From positions 1 to 38,331 of the IMG/VR virus record IMGVR_UViG_3300034682_000085: 38,331 bases of DNA; one strand, written 5' to 3'. Both the position numbers and the translations under genes were made by a program. This document shows positions 1 to 7,446 of this stretch, piece by piece. The notes below the pieces were generated by a model. It did not search any database, was not told the origin of the DNA, and saw nothing but the letters and a program-made list of their open reading frames with translations. Position 1 is the stretch's first letter, and each line of letters starts with the position of its first letter. Source of the DNA: a virus.

Positions 1-12
1 ATCTCGGGCGTT

Positions 13-99
13 GCCCGGATGGTGAAACTGGTAGACACCGCAGACTTAAAATCTGCTGCCAGCAATGGCGTGCCGGTTCGATTCCGGCTCCGGGCACCA
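13..99 (+). tRNA. tRNA-Leu (anticodon TAA), prophage target
   Basis: Acceptor strands GCCCGGA (13-19) and TCCGGGC (89-95) pair perfectly and are followed by A and an encoded CCA (97-99). The anticodon stem GCAGA/TCTGC encloses loop CTTAAAA, giving anticodon TAA (reads UUA). A long variable arm follows, as expected for class II tRNA-Leu. The 3' end is the integration site of the prophage, and the element restores an intact tRNA gene at this junction. Confidence 0.97.
80..99 (+). repeat. attL core (20-bp direct repeat)
   Basis: The sequence gattccggctccgggcacca is identical to 37981-38000. It covers the T-loop 3' side, T stem, acceptor strand and CCA of the tRNA-Leu gene. The bases on either side differ between the two copies, which sets the limits of the identity block. 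Confidence 0.95.
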
Positions 100-222
100 C
101 GAGAATCTTTAGCTTTACCCACCTTTTCACCCCTTCCCCATTTAAAACAAGCACTTATCATTAAGCGCTTGAGTGGTAGTTCATCTCATTTCTCATCGTT
201 CTTCCCCTTCTCTAACGCAGCC

Positions 223-253
223 ATTACGCACGTTTTACGCCATAATTACGCAC
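223..253 (+). promoter_or_regulatory. Candidate integrase arm-type sites (left arm)
   Basis: ATTACGCAC occurs at 223-231 and 245-253, 22 bp apart, with a partial copy (TTTACGC) between them at 234-240. The 8-bp core TTACGCAC recurs close to attR at 37940-37947. Repeats near both att cores, in non-coding DNA next to int, fit integrase arm-binding sites. They also lie in the int leader and could act on its expression. Function is inferred. Confidence 0.45.
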
Positions 254-274
254 TATTGAACATAGGGGGTGAGC

Positions 275-1279
275 ATGGCGTCGATCGCCAAAAGACCAAG
301 CGGCTGGCGCGTCCAGATCGCCATCCAGGGCGTTCGCGAGTCGCGTGTTTTTGCAACGAAGACCGAGGCCTTGGTTTGGGCCGCCCAGCGCGAGACCGAG
401 ATCCGCACCGAAAAAGCGACCGGCATCCAGCGCGGCCGCACGCTTCAGGATGCGTTCGATCGGTACGGGAAGGAGGTTTCCGTGCACAAGCGCGGCGCCG
501 AAAAGGAGCTGATTCGGTTCGCCGCCATTGGCCGCATGGTGATCGACAATGTTCCGCTCAAGGACTGGAAGCTCGCCGACGTGACGACCGAGGTGCTCGG
601 GAAGTGGCGCGACCAGCGGCTGAAAACGGTGCTTGGCTCGTCCGTGAACCGCGACCTCAACTTGCTGTCGCACGTGTTCGCCAGCGCCGCGAGGGAATGG
701 AAGTGGATCGCCTCCTCGCCCACCACCAACCTGCGCCGGCCAGCCGATCCACCTTCGCGCGACCGCCTCTACACCCAGGAAGAGATCGACCGGCTATGCG
801 CGGCGCTCGGGATCGACGCCGACCAGGCCGAGCCGGTCACGTCCAGCTCGCAGCGCGTGGGCATCGCCTTTCTGTTCGCCATCGAGACTGCGATGCGCTC
901 GGGCGAAATATGCGCGCTCATGCCGGGCGACATTGCAGGCCGGGTGGCGACGCTGCCGCGAACGAAGAATGGAACTAAGCGCGCGGTACCACTGTCGTCG
1001 CGCGCCATGGCCTTGCTCAAGCTCCTCCCGGAGTCGCCGGAGAAGGGTTCAGTGTTTAACCTCGCGCCGGCGTCGGTCGACGCCCTCTTCCGCAAGGCGC
1101 GCAGCCGGGCGGCCGTCGAAGGCGCGACGTTCCACGACACTCGCCACCTGGCGATTACCCGGCTGGCCAAGAAACTGCATGTGTTGGACCTGGCCAGGAT
1201 GACCGGCCATCGGGATCTGAAAAAACTGCAGATTTACTACAACGAATCCGCCGAGGATATGGCGGCTCGCCTGGACTGA
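275..1279 (+). CDS. int: Tyrosine-family phage integrase
   Basis: This 334-residue site-specific recombinase would carry out attP x attB recombination at the adjacent tRNA-Leu. An N-terminal arm-binding region (about 1-50) and a SAM-like core-binding domain (about 55-145) precede the catalytic domain. Catalytic residues are R208 in AMRSGE, K231 in RTKNGT, H287 and R290 in FHDTRH, H312 in GHRD and the nucleophile Y321. ATG 275 is preferred because AGGGGG (264-269) lies 5 nt upstream. A GTG at 269 would sit inside that ribosome-binding site. Its place beside attL and its rightward reading are typical of lambdoid prophages. Confidence 0.96.
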   Translation: MASIAKRPSGWRVQIAIQGVRESRVFATKTEALVWAAQRETEIRTEKATGIQRGRTLQDAFDRYGKEVSVHKRGAEKELIRFAAIGRMVIDNVPLKDWKLADVTTEVLGKWRDQRLKTVLGSSVNRDLNLLSHVFASAAREWKWIASSPTTNLRRPADPPSRDRLYTQEEIDRLCAALGIDADQAEPVTSSSQRVGIAFLFAIETAMRSGEICALMPGDIAGRVATLPRTKNGTKRAVPLSSRAMALLKLLPESPEKGSVFNLAPASVDALFRKARSRAAVEGATFHDTRHLAITRLAKKLHVLDLARMTGHRDLKKLQIYYNESAEDMAARLD

Positions 1280-1381
1280 TGTGGTGCTAGCTATTCTCCA
1301 AGAGGAAATGTATCATCCCTACGCAGTTTTGCTTTTTAGATAAGCACCCGATTTGGGTAGGTCATTAATAGGGAGAGAAAA

Positions 1382-1606
1382 ATGGGCCGTGTAAAAGGAT
1401 CGATAACGAAAGAACGCTCGATTGACGCTGAGGCACTGCGCGAAGTGCTCAAGCCAATTTACGAAAACTTGAAGGCAAAGGGAGTCAACGATGCCGACTT
1501 GCCAAGTAACGAGGATTTGGTTGATCGCCTTCTGAACTTTATCGACGAGAAGGCCGTCGATGACTGGGGCAATCAGTACGCTGAGTGGGTCAAACAAAAA
1601 CCGTAA
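1382..1606 (+). CDS. Small unknown phage protein
   Basis: A 74-residue charged, probably helical cytosolic protein that I do not recognise. It has no signal peptide or membrane segment. A good ribosome-binding site (AGGGAGA, 1371-1377) lies upstream of ATG 1382. It is read in the int direction after a 100-bp gap and faces the excisionase-like gene at 1655-1924. It is less GC-rich than its neighbours, which suggests recent acquisition. Confidence 0.65.
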   Translation: MGRVKGSITKERSIDAEALREVLKPIYENLKAKGVNDADLPSNEDLVDRLLNFIDEKAVDDWGNQYAEWVKQKP

Positions 1607-1614
1607 TAAATTGT

Positions 1615-1646
1615 GGCGACATAGATATACTTAATTCTAGGTCGCC
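1615..1646. terminator. Possible bidirectional terminator between convergent genes
   Basis: GGCGAC (1615-1620) and GTCGCC (1641-1646) pair across a 20-nt AT-rich loop and are followed by TTTATAA. It lies between the convergent ends of the 1382-1606 and 1655-1924 genes. The loop is long and the T-run short, so this is a weak call. Confidence 0.3.
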
Positions 1647-1654
1647 TTTATAAG

Positions 1655-1924
1655 TTAATGCCGGTCCTGGTATTTTTTTGCCCACTCCAGCACCTCGGCG
1701 GCCAGGTACAGCGGCTGTCCGCGCCCACCACCGGCAACCGGCAGGCGGATTGCCTTCGGGAAGTCCGGCAAGCAGATCATCCGGTTGCGTACCTGGCTTT
1801 CGCTGCGCTTCATGACGCGCGCGATCGTCGCCACGTCCCACAGATCGATATCCACCGGCACCGGCGGTTGCAGCTGGCCAGCCAGGGCAGCGCTCAGTCG
1901 CTGAATCAGTTCGTTGTCGCTCAT
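1655..1924 (-). CDS. Excisionase/AlpA-like HTH protein
   Basis: An 89-residue protein with a MerR/AlpA-type winged helix-turn-helix. The helix pair is DLWDVATIARVMKRSESQV, followed by RLPVAGGGRGQPLYLAAEVLEW, where the wing and the xAxEVLxW ending are typical of AlpA/Xis-like proteins. Such proteins bind near att to favour excision or activate int. The start ATG 1924 follows GGAAGAG. It is the last gene of the leftward early operon, next to int, which suits a directionality factor. A purely regulatory role is also possible. Confidence 0.7.
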   Translation of the reverse strand: MSDNELIQRLSAALAGQLQPPVPVDIDLWDVATIARVMKRSESQVRNRMICLPDFPKAIRLPVAGGGRGQPLYLAAEVLEWAKKYQDRH

Positions 1925-1936
1925 CTCTTCCCTCTC

Positions 1937-2131
1937 CTATTCCATTCCCGAATCCAGGCACTGCCGGCGCTCACGCCGTGGCCGCGCTTCGCCGACACCT
2001 GGTCGGATCATTCCGCGCGTGCTCGGCGCCGGCGCAGCCAGCGCACGGCGGTCGAAACCGTCGCGCCGGTCGGGCAGCAGCTGGCCAGGGCCGGCATCGC
2101 GCCAGCGGCGATCGGCGCCGCGCTCAATCAT
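1937..2131 (-). CDS. Hypothetical Arg-rich small protein
   Basis: A 64-residue frame whose ATG (2131) overlaps the upstream gene's end (stop 2124-2126) and whose stop lies just before the ribosome-binding site of the 1924 gene. The spacing is exactly that of an operon gene. The product is rich in Arg, Gly and Pro, which in such GC-rich DNA is also typical of a chance frame. An in-frame ATG at 2140 is an alternative start. No domain is recognised. Confidence 0.4.
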   Translation of the reverse strand: MIERGADRRWRDAGPGQLLPDRRDGFDRRALAAPAPSTRGMIRPGVGEARPRRERRQCLDSGME

Positions 2132-2429
2132 GATGGCCACCTTCGCTTTCGTCGAACTCGACGTCGGTCTGAGCGCACATCGGGGCGGGACCGACTGGGC
2201 ATTCCATCCAATCGCAATATCCCGCTGGGTCGCCTGGCAGCCGCTTGCAGTGCGCGCAGGCGTCCGGATCTTCCTGCAGGAGCTTCACGATCGCCGGCGC
2301 CGGGCCGACCGCTACGAGCAGCGGCGGGGCAGTATCGGGCACCGGCAGCACGCAGGCGGTGGCGCGCTCGAGCGCCAAGTGGGCTAAGGCCGCGTCGATC
2401 AGCTTGCTTGTGTTATCGGGAATGGTCAT
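2124..2429 (-). CDS. Small cysteine-rich phage protein
   Basis: A 101-residue protein starting MTIPDNTSKL at ATG 2429, 9 nt after AGGA. Two further in-frame ATGs upstream are poorly served by a ribosome-binding site. The middle contains DACAHCKRLPGDPAGYCDWMEC, with paired cysteines that could bind zinc, and the C-terminus is acidic. The family is not recognised. It belongs to the distal early operon and is divergent from the membrane protein gene at 2495. Confidence 0.65.
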   Translation of the reverse strand: MTIPDNTSKLIDAALAHLALERATACVLPVPDTAPPLLVAVGPAPAIVKLLQEDPDACAHCKRLPGDPAGYCDWMECPVGPAPMCAQTDVEFDESEGGHHD

Positions 2430-2494
2430 AAACTTCATCCTATAAAAACTTGACGGCATGTTACGATTTCGCAACTTATTGAATCGAGGTCGTC

Positions 2495-3142
2495 GTGCAC
2501 GAGAAAATCCGCCGCCAGGCATATACCGCTATGGTTGCCGCCATCAGCGTATTGATGCTGATCGCAGTGTTGCTCTTCGCCTGGACCGTCGAGGAGGCGA
2601 CCCCGTGGAGCGAGATGGATGCCGCCGACTGGGGCGTGTGGGCTGGGTCGGCCGGCACGGTGGCGACCTTGATCGGGACGATAATTCTGGCCACCGCGGA
2701 CAAGCGGACCGCGAGGCGAGAGGCCCACGACCGTGCAGTCGTTGCTGCAGCTGCGCTTGGCCCAAGGCTGAGCAGCCTCCATCAGATTCTCAACAACTTC
2801 ACTGAGAATTTGCTTGACGAAAAGTTCGAAAAAACCCAGATCCAGTACGCCAGCATGGCGATCCTGTTGAAGGCGAAGCACCTGTGGACAAACGACGATA
2901 TCCTGCCATTGATAGTGCTGCCTCGTCATGTATGCACCCGCCTCGCGGGCGGACGCACGCTCTTGGAGCAACTGGTTAGCGATATCGAAGATTTGGCCGA
3001 GACGTGGGGTCACAGCTACGTTCAAGAGCAGCTTCCCAATCGTCAAGGGAAGATCCTGGGCAACATGATCGCCTGTCGTGAGATTGTTGCGTTCGCTGCC
3101 GGGGAATGCACGAGTGCGGTCCGAAGCGCGCTTCGCAGCTGA
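2495..3142 (+). CDS. Two-TM membrane protein, against the early operon
   Basis: A 215-residue protein with two hydrophobic segments (about 11-30 and 48-67), a short loop between them and a long C-terminal cytoplasmic region with helical character. The start is GTG 2495, 5 nt after GAGGT (2485-2489). It lies against the leftward early operon, convergent with 3160-3408 and divergent from 2124-2429, so it must have its own promoter. That arrangement is typical of prophage morons expressed in the lysogen. Superinfection exclusion or another cell-surface function is possible but not shown by sequence. No family is recognised. Confidence 0.75.
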   Translation: MHEKIRRQAYTAMVAAISVLMLIAVLLFAWTVEEATPWSEMDAADWGVWAGSAGTVATLIGTIILATADKRTARREAHDRAVVAAAALGPRLSSLHQILNNFTENLLDEKFEKTQIQYASMAILLKAKHLWTNDDILPLIVLPRHVCTRLAGGRTLLEQLVSDIEDLAETWGHSYVQEQLPNRQGKILGNMIACREIVAFAAGECTSAVRSALRS

Positions 3143-3159
3143 GAGCAGGCTTTTATCCA

Positions 3160-3408
3160 TTATCCAATCATCCTGTGTTGGCGAATCCCAGTGATCCCCT
3201 GCGGAAGCTCCTCGACCTTCTCCAGGAAGCTACTCCCCTTTTGCCCGGTCGCCTGCGCATACTTCACCTCGACAGCGGCCGTGTTCACCATCACCTGGGA
3301 CAGGTCGCCAATAACCTTCGCCCGGTCGACGTCGAGCGTCCCGGCCTTCACACCTTCGATCGTGCTGAACAGCAGCTCGCGCAGGTCAGCGATGTTCTTC
3401 GTGCTCAT
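3160..3408 (-). CDS. Conserved small phage protein
   Basis: An 82-residue protein beginning MSTKNIADLRELLFSTI, with a central helix ending in VNTAAVEVKYAQATG. Small proteins of this kind recur in proteobacterial phages beside HNH endonuclease genes and have no assigned role. The ribosome-binding site AGGATGAA precedes ATG 3408. The gene overlaps the end of the HNH gene by 23 bp, so the two are probably translationally linked. Confidence 0.8.
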   Translation of the reverse strand: MSTKNIADLRELLFSTIEGVKAGTLDVDRAKVIGDLSQVMVNTAAVEVKYAQATGQKGSSFLEKVEELPQGITGIRQHRMIG

Positions 3409-4072
3409 GATTTTTCATCCTCTTGTTGATCTGGCGGGTGAGCACAGCGCGCAGCTGGATCACCTCGTTTAACTCGGGCGGCAGTTTGTGCCGCGTGTGC
3501 CGCTTCATGTGCTCGGCACGGCTGACGCATTCGACCTTATCGATCGTGATCTCCTCGAGCACGTTGGTGCGCATGCCGGGACGGAACACCACCATGTGCT
3601 TCGGCGGTACTGCGCCATTCGCCTCAATCCAGACCAGCTCGTGAACACTGCGCCACCGCTTATTGTTGGCGCCCTTCGCGTCGCTGATCTTCCGCTGCAG
3701 CGTGCCGTCCGGATCCAGTCGATATGCGCCGATCGGCGCCGTGTTGTATGGCATCTGCCCGGGCTTGAACTGCGTCTGCTCACCACCGGTGTGCACGCCC
3801 TTCGTGCCCTTGTTCCAACTACTATGGCCCTTCTGGAACCTGGTGGCACCACCGCGGATGCCATCGAGCCGGCCTGAATGCGGACCAGCTAGGAACTCGG
3901 CCGATTTGGCCAAGCCGAGCCTGCTCGCCTTAGCGTAGACCTGTTCGGTGCGGAGACCCAGAATGGTGGCAACGTCCTCGGTCTTGAAGCGCGGGTAGAA
4001 ACTGCGCAGCGTCTCGAGCCGCTCCTCCGTCCAGTCGGCTTTCGGCAGGTTTTTTTCCTTCGATACCGTCAT
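3386..4072 (-). CDS. HNH endonuclease with N-terminal HTH-like domain
   Basis: A 228-residue protein. Residues about 11-55 form a SANT/GcrA-like helical DNA-binding region (WTEERLETLRSFYPRF, then DVATILGLRTEQV). Residues about 140-192 hold an HNH_3-type nuclease: H144 in VHELVWIEANG, H159 in PPKHMVVF, then SRAEHMKRH. ATG 4072 overlaps the stop of the H-NS-like gene (ATGA). It may be a free-standing homing-type nuclease or a phage DNA-processing enzyme. The N of the usual GN motif is replaced (GMRTN), which leaves activity uncertain. Confidence 0.85.
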   Translation of the reverse strand: MTVSKEKNLPKADWTEERLETLRSFYPRFKTEDVATILGLRTEQVYAKASRLGLAKSAEFLAGPHSGRLDGIRGGATRFQKGHSSWNKGTKGVHTGGEQTQFKPGQMPYNTAPIGAYRLDPDGTLQRKISDAKGANNKRWRSVHELVWIEANGAVPPKHMVVFRPGMRTNVLEEITIDKVECVSRAEHMKRHTRHKLPPELNEVIQLRAVLTRQINKRMKNHEHEEHR

Positions 4073-4302
4073 GACTGCGCTCCTGGCAGCCGCAGCGCAT
4101 CGAGCGACTTTCCGCCCTGGACCCAATCAGTGATCCAGCGCGGTGGCTTGCCCCGGCCGGTCCACGCCATCCCAGGGTAATCGGGGTGACGGTACCGGAC
4201 TTCGGGCTGGCCGCCAGACTTCCCGATCGGGCGCTCGGCCGGCCGCACAGGCTGCACTGCCGGCGCCGGCGGCACATCGAACAGTCCCAGCTGCAGGCTC
4301 AT
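4069..4302 (-). CDS. Miniature H-NS-like DNA-binding protein
   Basis: A 77-residue protein whose C-terminal half (about 35-72) matches the H-NS C-terminal DNA-binding domain: VRYRHPDYPGMAWTGRGKPP, then RWITDWVQGGKSLDAL. The TGRGKPP loop corresponds to the AT-rich minor-groove hook. The N-terminal part is short and proline-rich and has no H-NS oligomerisation coiled coil, so it may bind DNA without forming filaments. ATG 4302 overlaps the previous stop (ATGA) and the gene's own stop overlaps the HNH start. It could counteract host H-NS silencing or help regulate phage genes, and this is inference. Confidence 0.8.
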   Translation of the reverse strand: MSLQLGLFDVPPAPAVQPVRPAERPIGKSGGQPEVRYRHPDYPGMAWTGRGKPPRWITDWVQGGKSLDALRLPGAQS

Positions 4303-4496
4303 CGCGACACCCACCGGCAAGCGGGCTGCTCGCAGTGCGCCACCACCATTTCACCGTCGACCAGGCGCATTGCCGACTTGCCGGCGCCACCCACCTCGAG
4401 CAGCGCCGCGGCCGCGACTTCGACGCGATCGCGCTGTTCGGCGGGGAAGCTCAGCACGTTGCGCCAGGCGCCGGAATCCTTGATCTGCAGCTTCAT
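4299..4496 (-). CDS. Small phage protein of unknown role
   Basis: A 65-residue protein (MKLQIKDSGAWRNVLSFPAE...) predicted to be a compact soluble alpha/beta fold. The start ATG 4496 overlaps the stop of the upstream gene by 4 bp, and its stop overlaps the start of the H-NS-like gene. It lies within a tightly coupled run of early genes. The family is not recognised. Confidence 0.7.
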   Translation of the reverse strand: MKLQIKDSGAWRNVLSFPAEQRDRVEVAAAALLEVGGAGKSAMRLVDGEMVVAHCEQPACRWVSR

Positions 4497-4882
4497 GCTG
4501 CAGCTCCCTGCGCCGGCCCGAACAGCGCCGCCACCAGGTGATCGCGCCACATGCCAACCTGGCGCGCCGGCACGGTCCTGGTCTGCTGCTGGTCGGCAGC
4601 CGACAGCGTCAAGTCTTCGCCCAGCTCCCACAGGAATGCGCGGCGGTCGTCGCGCTGGCCCGACCTTCGAACCTCGCGCAGCTCGAGCATCATGAAGTTG
4701 AGCGCAGCGTAGGTGGCCGAGCTGCTGACGCCCAGCGCCTTCTTCACGTCGAAGGTGCTCATCGGCCGGTCGGCCAGCACCTCGCGGATCCGGACGACGC
4801 ACGCGGTCCGCATGGCGCGCTTCTCCGCGCTGCAGCCGGGCCGGCCCACGCCGGGGATGATCACGGTAGAAACGCGCGCCAT
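4493..4882 (-). CDS. Putative winged-helix-like phage protein
   Basis: A 129-residue protein starting MARVSTVIIPGVGRPG. The middle (about 35-75) reads IREVLADRPMSTFDVKKALG then SSSATYAALNFMMLELREV, which looks like a winged-helix DNA-binding fold (helix, turn with a phase-dividing STFDV, recognition helix). ATG 4882 lies 2 bp after the stop of the upstream gene. No named family is assigned. A longer frame beginning at 4972 would overlap the upstream gene widely and is rejected. Confidence 0.65.
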   Translation of the reverse strand: MARVSTVIIPGVGRPGCSAEKRAMRTACVVRIREVLADRPMSTFDVKKALGVSSSATYAALNFMMLELREVRRSGQRDDRRAFLWELGEDLTLSAADQQQTRTVPARQVGMWRDHLVAALFGPAQGAAA

Positions 4883-4884
4883 GA

Positions 4885-5400
4885 TCAGGCCGCCGCCTTG
4901 AACAGTTCGCCCACGGTCTGCGGCGCCGGCGGCAGCAGATCCAGGTCGATGTCGCGCTGCATGAATTCGCACAGCTTGCCGACGTCTTCGCTCTCCGGGT
5001 GCGCGATGATGCGGAAGGTGATCACCACGGAGCCGCCGTTCTGCGCCTCGATCTTGAAGTGGTCGACCTTGCAGTCGTGAAGGACGATGTTGCTGTCACC
5101 GCCCAGACCGTAATCGACAGTGGCCGTGTAGCCCGTGCCTTCCCAGTCCCACTTGAGCGCCCCGAGCTTCGGGTACCGCAGCAGGGTGAGGCCATCGCCC
5201 TCGATGACCTGGTCAACCAGGTCGGGATTCTCGTCCTTCTTGAACAGGTGCTGGCGCAGCTCCGGGTGGAAGTAGGCCAGCACGCTGCTCGAGCACGTAG
5301 CCTCGATCTTGAGGTCGAAGGCAGGTTTCGGGTCTTCGCCGTGCATCTCGGCGCGGGGGTTCACGTTGGCCAGCTTGACGGCCTGGTTCAGTTCAAACAT
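4885..5400 (-). CDS. Conserved protein of the recombination module
   Basis: A 171-residue soluble protein (MFELNQAVKLANVNPRAEMHG...) with a long predicted beta-rich centre (YTATVDYGLGGDSNIVLHDC, then GGSVVITFRII) and an acidic C-terminus. Proteins of this kind occur in phages next to RecT and YqaJ genes. The position suggests a part in recombination or ssDNA handling, but no catalytic motif is visible. The ribosome-binding site AGGAGCAATG overlaps the end of the upstream gene. Confidence 0.75.
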   Translation of the reverse strand: MFELNQAVKLANVNPRAEMHGEDPKPAFDLKIEATCSSSVLAYFHPELRQHLFKKDENPDLVDQVIEGDGLTLLRYPKLGALKWDWEGTGYTATVDYGLGGDSNIVLHDCKVDHFKIEAQNGGSVVITFRIIAHPESEDVGKLCEFMQRDIDLDLLPPAPQTVGELFKAAA

Positions 5401-5403
5401 CGG

Positions 5404-5646
5404 TCATTGCTCCTGGGTGGTGTGGTTCTTCGGGTCTTGGCAAAACAACAGAAATGGCTTACGGATAAAGTCGTGGAAACGCTGCGCGGCCGTGGGGTTG
5501 CGGTCGATCTCGCCGCGCGACTTCACCTCGCAGATGGCGCGCACGCTGTGCACCGCCGTTTGCTCGTCCGACACGCGCAGGAACCGCTGGAAAGCCGGCT
5601 CCTTGCAGCGCAGGGCCAGCCAGGCCGAAAGACGCTGGGCCGGCAT
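5404..5646 (-). CDS. Small conserved early phage protein
   Basis: An 80-residue protein beginning MPAQRLSAWLALRCKEPAFQ. It has the features CEVKSRGEIDRNP and FHDFIRKPFLLF that recur in small early proteins of many phages with RecT-type recombination, where they have no known function. ATG 5646 lies just after the YqaJ gene's stop (5649-5651), with 2 nt between them, so it is read by coupled translation. Confidence 0.75.
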   Translation of the reverse strand: MPAQRLSAWLALRCKEPAFQRFLRVSDEQTAVHSVRAICEVKSRGEIDRNPTAAQRFHDFIRKPFLLFCQDPKNHTTQEQ

Positions 5647-5648
5647 GG

Positions 5649-7436
5649 TCAAGCGGCCTTTGCCTGGGCGACGGCGGTGACGTGGCGAACGAGCGCCGCG
5701 CACATCGCCGGGAAGTCGGCTTCGTGGTACAGCACGGCTGCGCGGTCACGACCAGCTGCGGCGAATCCCAGGCGGGCCAGGCCATCGGCAGTGACCGCAA
5801 CCGGCGCGAGGCGCTCATTGATCTGGCCAAGGCGCAGGGTCGGCACGACGCCTGCGGCCGGCCGCACGGCTTCGATCGGCGTCACGGGCGCCGCCTCGAT
5901 GATCTGCATGGTCGGACTCAGCTGCGTGACCTGAGCTTTCGCCTCCTCGCGTGCGCGGGCCGCGGCGATGCTGGCGGCTTGCTCCTCGAGCTGGCGTTTC
6001 GTCTCGGCGGCAACGCGCGCGTGCTCGGCAGCAGCAGTTTCCTCGGCGACACGCGCGGCCTCGACCTGCTCCTGGCGCACCTTCTCGGCCGCCGCGGCTT
6101 CCGCCTTGACGCGTTCCTCTTCGGCGATCTGGGCGCGCAGGGCCTCGGCCTTCGCCGCTTCCGCCGCCTCGTGCTCGGCGATGCGCATCTTGACCAGCGA
6201 GGTCAAATCGTCGGGGGCCTTAAGCACGATCGACGGCGTGTCGGCGAACAGGAAGGCATGCGCGCCGGCCAGCTCGCGCAGCGTGCCCAGGTTGATCTGG
6301 ATCCGGTCGGCCACGGCGTTCGCCTCGATCTTGAAGCGAGCCAGCTCGGTGTCGACCGCGTCGCGCAGGCTGGTGACGGTCTTTTTCCCCTTCATGACCA
6401 GGGCGAAGTCGTAGGCGACCGCTGGCATGTACGGCTTGCCCAGGCGGGCGTTCAGTGCGGCGATGTGCGCCGCTGCCTTCTCCTTGCCGGCCTGCTGAAT
6501 CTCGACGCGGATCGTTTCCTTGCGCGCCTTGACGACCTTCTCCAGCATCAGGCGGGTTTTGCGGGCCAATTCCTTGTAGCTGGCGACCGTCTTGACCATG
6601 TCATCAACCGTCGAAATCTGGCCCAGGGCCGATGCTTCGGCGGCGCCCAGCGCGGTCTCGGCTCGCTCCATCACCTTGATCGCCTGCTCGGCGTCGGCGA
6701 AGGCCTGGTCGTCGCTCGGGTTGGTGTCGATCTCGGCCACGAACGCCTTGAGCTTCTCACCGAACAGCACCAGGTTGTGGTTCAGGGTGAGCTGGCCATC
6801 GACGCGGATCGACAGCGCCGGCAGGTCCTGCACAGCGGCGGCGACCGGCGGCGGTAGCGCTTCGACGTGCTGGTACGCGGCCAGGTCCTGCTCGAACTGC
6901 GCCCAGCCGGCGCGGATACGCTCCTGCCACGCCTGGTCGGGCTCGATCACAATGGATTCGAAGTTGTCGTGGGTGCCATCGGACACGACAAACAGCACCT
7001 TGGTGGCGCCGGTGACCATCATGACCTGCTGGCACTGCGGCATGTACTCGTCGGGCAGCTCGCCGGCGGCGACGGCGGCGCCCAGCCCCTGGTTCCACTG
7101 CTTGTGCTCGAACGCCACATCTTCCGCCATGGTCAGGCCGTCGCACGACGCCGACAGGCGACCGACCGAACAAGTCACTGGGTAGAGGTCGGTGCCGACC
7201 AGTTCCTCGGCGAGCGGCCGCGCCAGCGCTTCCACCTCGTGGCCGTAGTCGAGGATGTTCTTCTGCACCCAGTCGCTGAACTCCTGCGCCGTGCCGGTGG
7301 CCTTCATGTGCAGCAGCTCGTTGCGCTTGACCAGCGACGAGATGCCCAGCATTGCGGCCGCTTCGCTCGCGCCGAACTTCTCCAGCCTGTATTGCTGCCA
7401 CTCGGGCGAGCCCTGGACGAGATCGTGAATTTGCAT
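5649..7436 (-). CDS. YqaJ-type exonuclease with long coiled-coil extension
   Basis: A 595-residue recombination exonuclease that would resect double-strand ends for the RecT annealing partner just upstream. The nuclease core (about 1-180) has FGASEAAAMLG (with E25), DYGHEVEALA (E67), D99 in SASCDGL, E110 and K112 in the FEHKQW strand, and the bridging helix MPQCQQVMMVTGA. Residues about 230-410 form a DUF1351-like helical domain. Residues about 410-500 are a highly charged Ala/Glu/Lys coiled coil. Nucleases of this family are usually 200-330 residues, so the C-terminal fusion is notable. Confidence 0.9.
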   Translation of the reverse strand: MQIHDLVQGSPEWQQYRLEKFGASEAAAMLGISSLVKRNELLHMKATGTAQEFSDWVQKNILDYGHEVEALARPLAEELVGTDLYPVTCSVGRLSASCDGLTMAEDVAFEHKQWNQGLGAAVAAGELPDEYMPQCQQVMMVTGATKVLFVVSDGTHDNFESIVIEPDQAWQERIRAGWAQFEQDLAAYQHVEALPPPVAAAVQDLPALSIRVDGQLTLNHNLVLFGEKLKAFVAEIDTNPSDDQAFADAEQAIKVMERAETALGAAEASALGQISTVDDMVKTVASYKELARKTRLMLEKVVKARKETIRVEIQQAGKEKAAAHIAALNARLGKPYMPAVAYDFALVMKGKKTVTSLRDAVDTELARFKIEANAVADRIQINLGTLRELAGAHAFLFADTPSIVLKAPDDLTSLVKMRIAEHEAAEAAKAEALRAQIAEEERVKAEAAAAEKVRQEQVEAARVAEETAAAEHARVAAETKRQLEEQAASIAAARAREEAKAQVTQLSPTMQIIEAAPVTPIEAVRPAAGVVPTLRLGQINERLAPVAVTADGLARLGFAAAGRDRAAVLYHEADFPAMCAALVRHVTAVAQAKAA

Positions 7437-7446
7437 GTTGTTCTCC

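Noticed and set aside
19-978. Long rightward frame running from within the tRNA into the int gene
   Set aside because: It overlaps the tRNA gene and int in another frame. Composition is Arg/Pro-rich, and it is not preceded by a ribosome-binding site.
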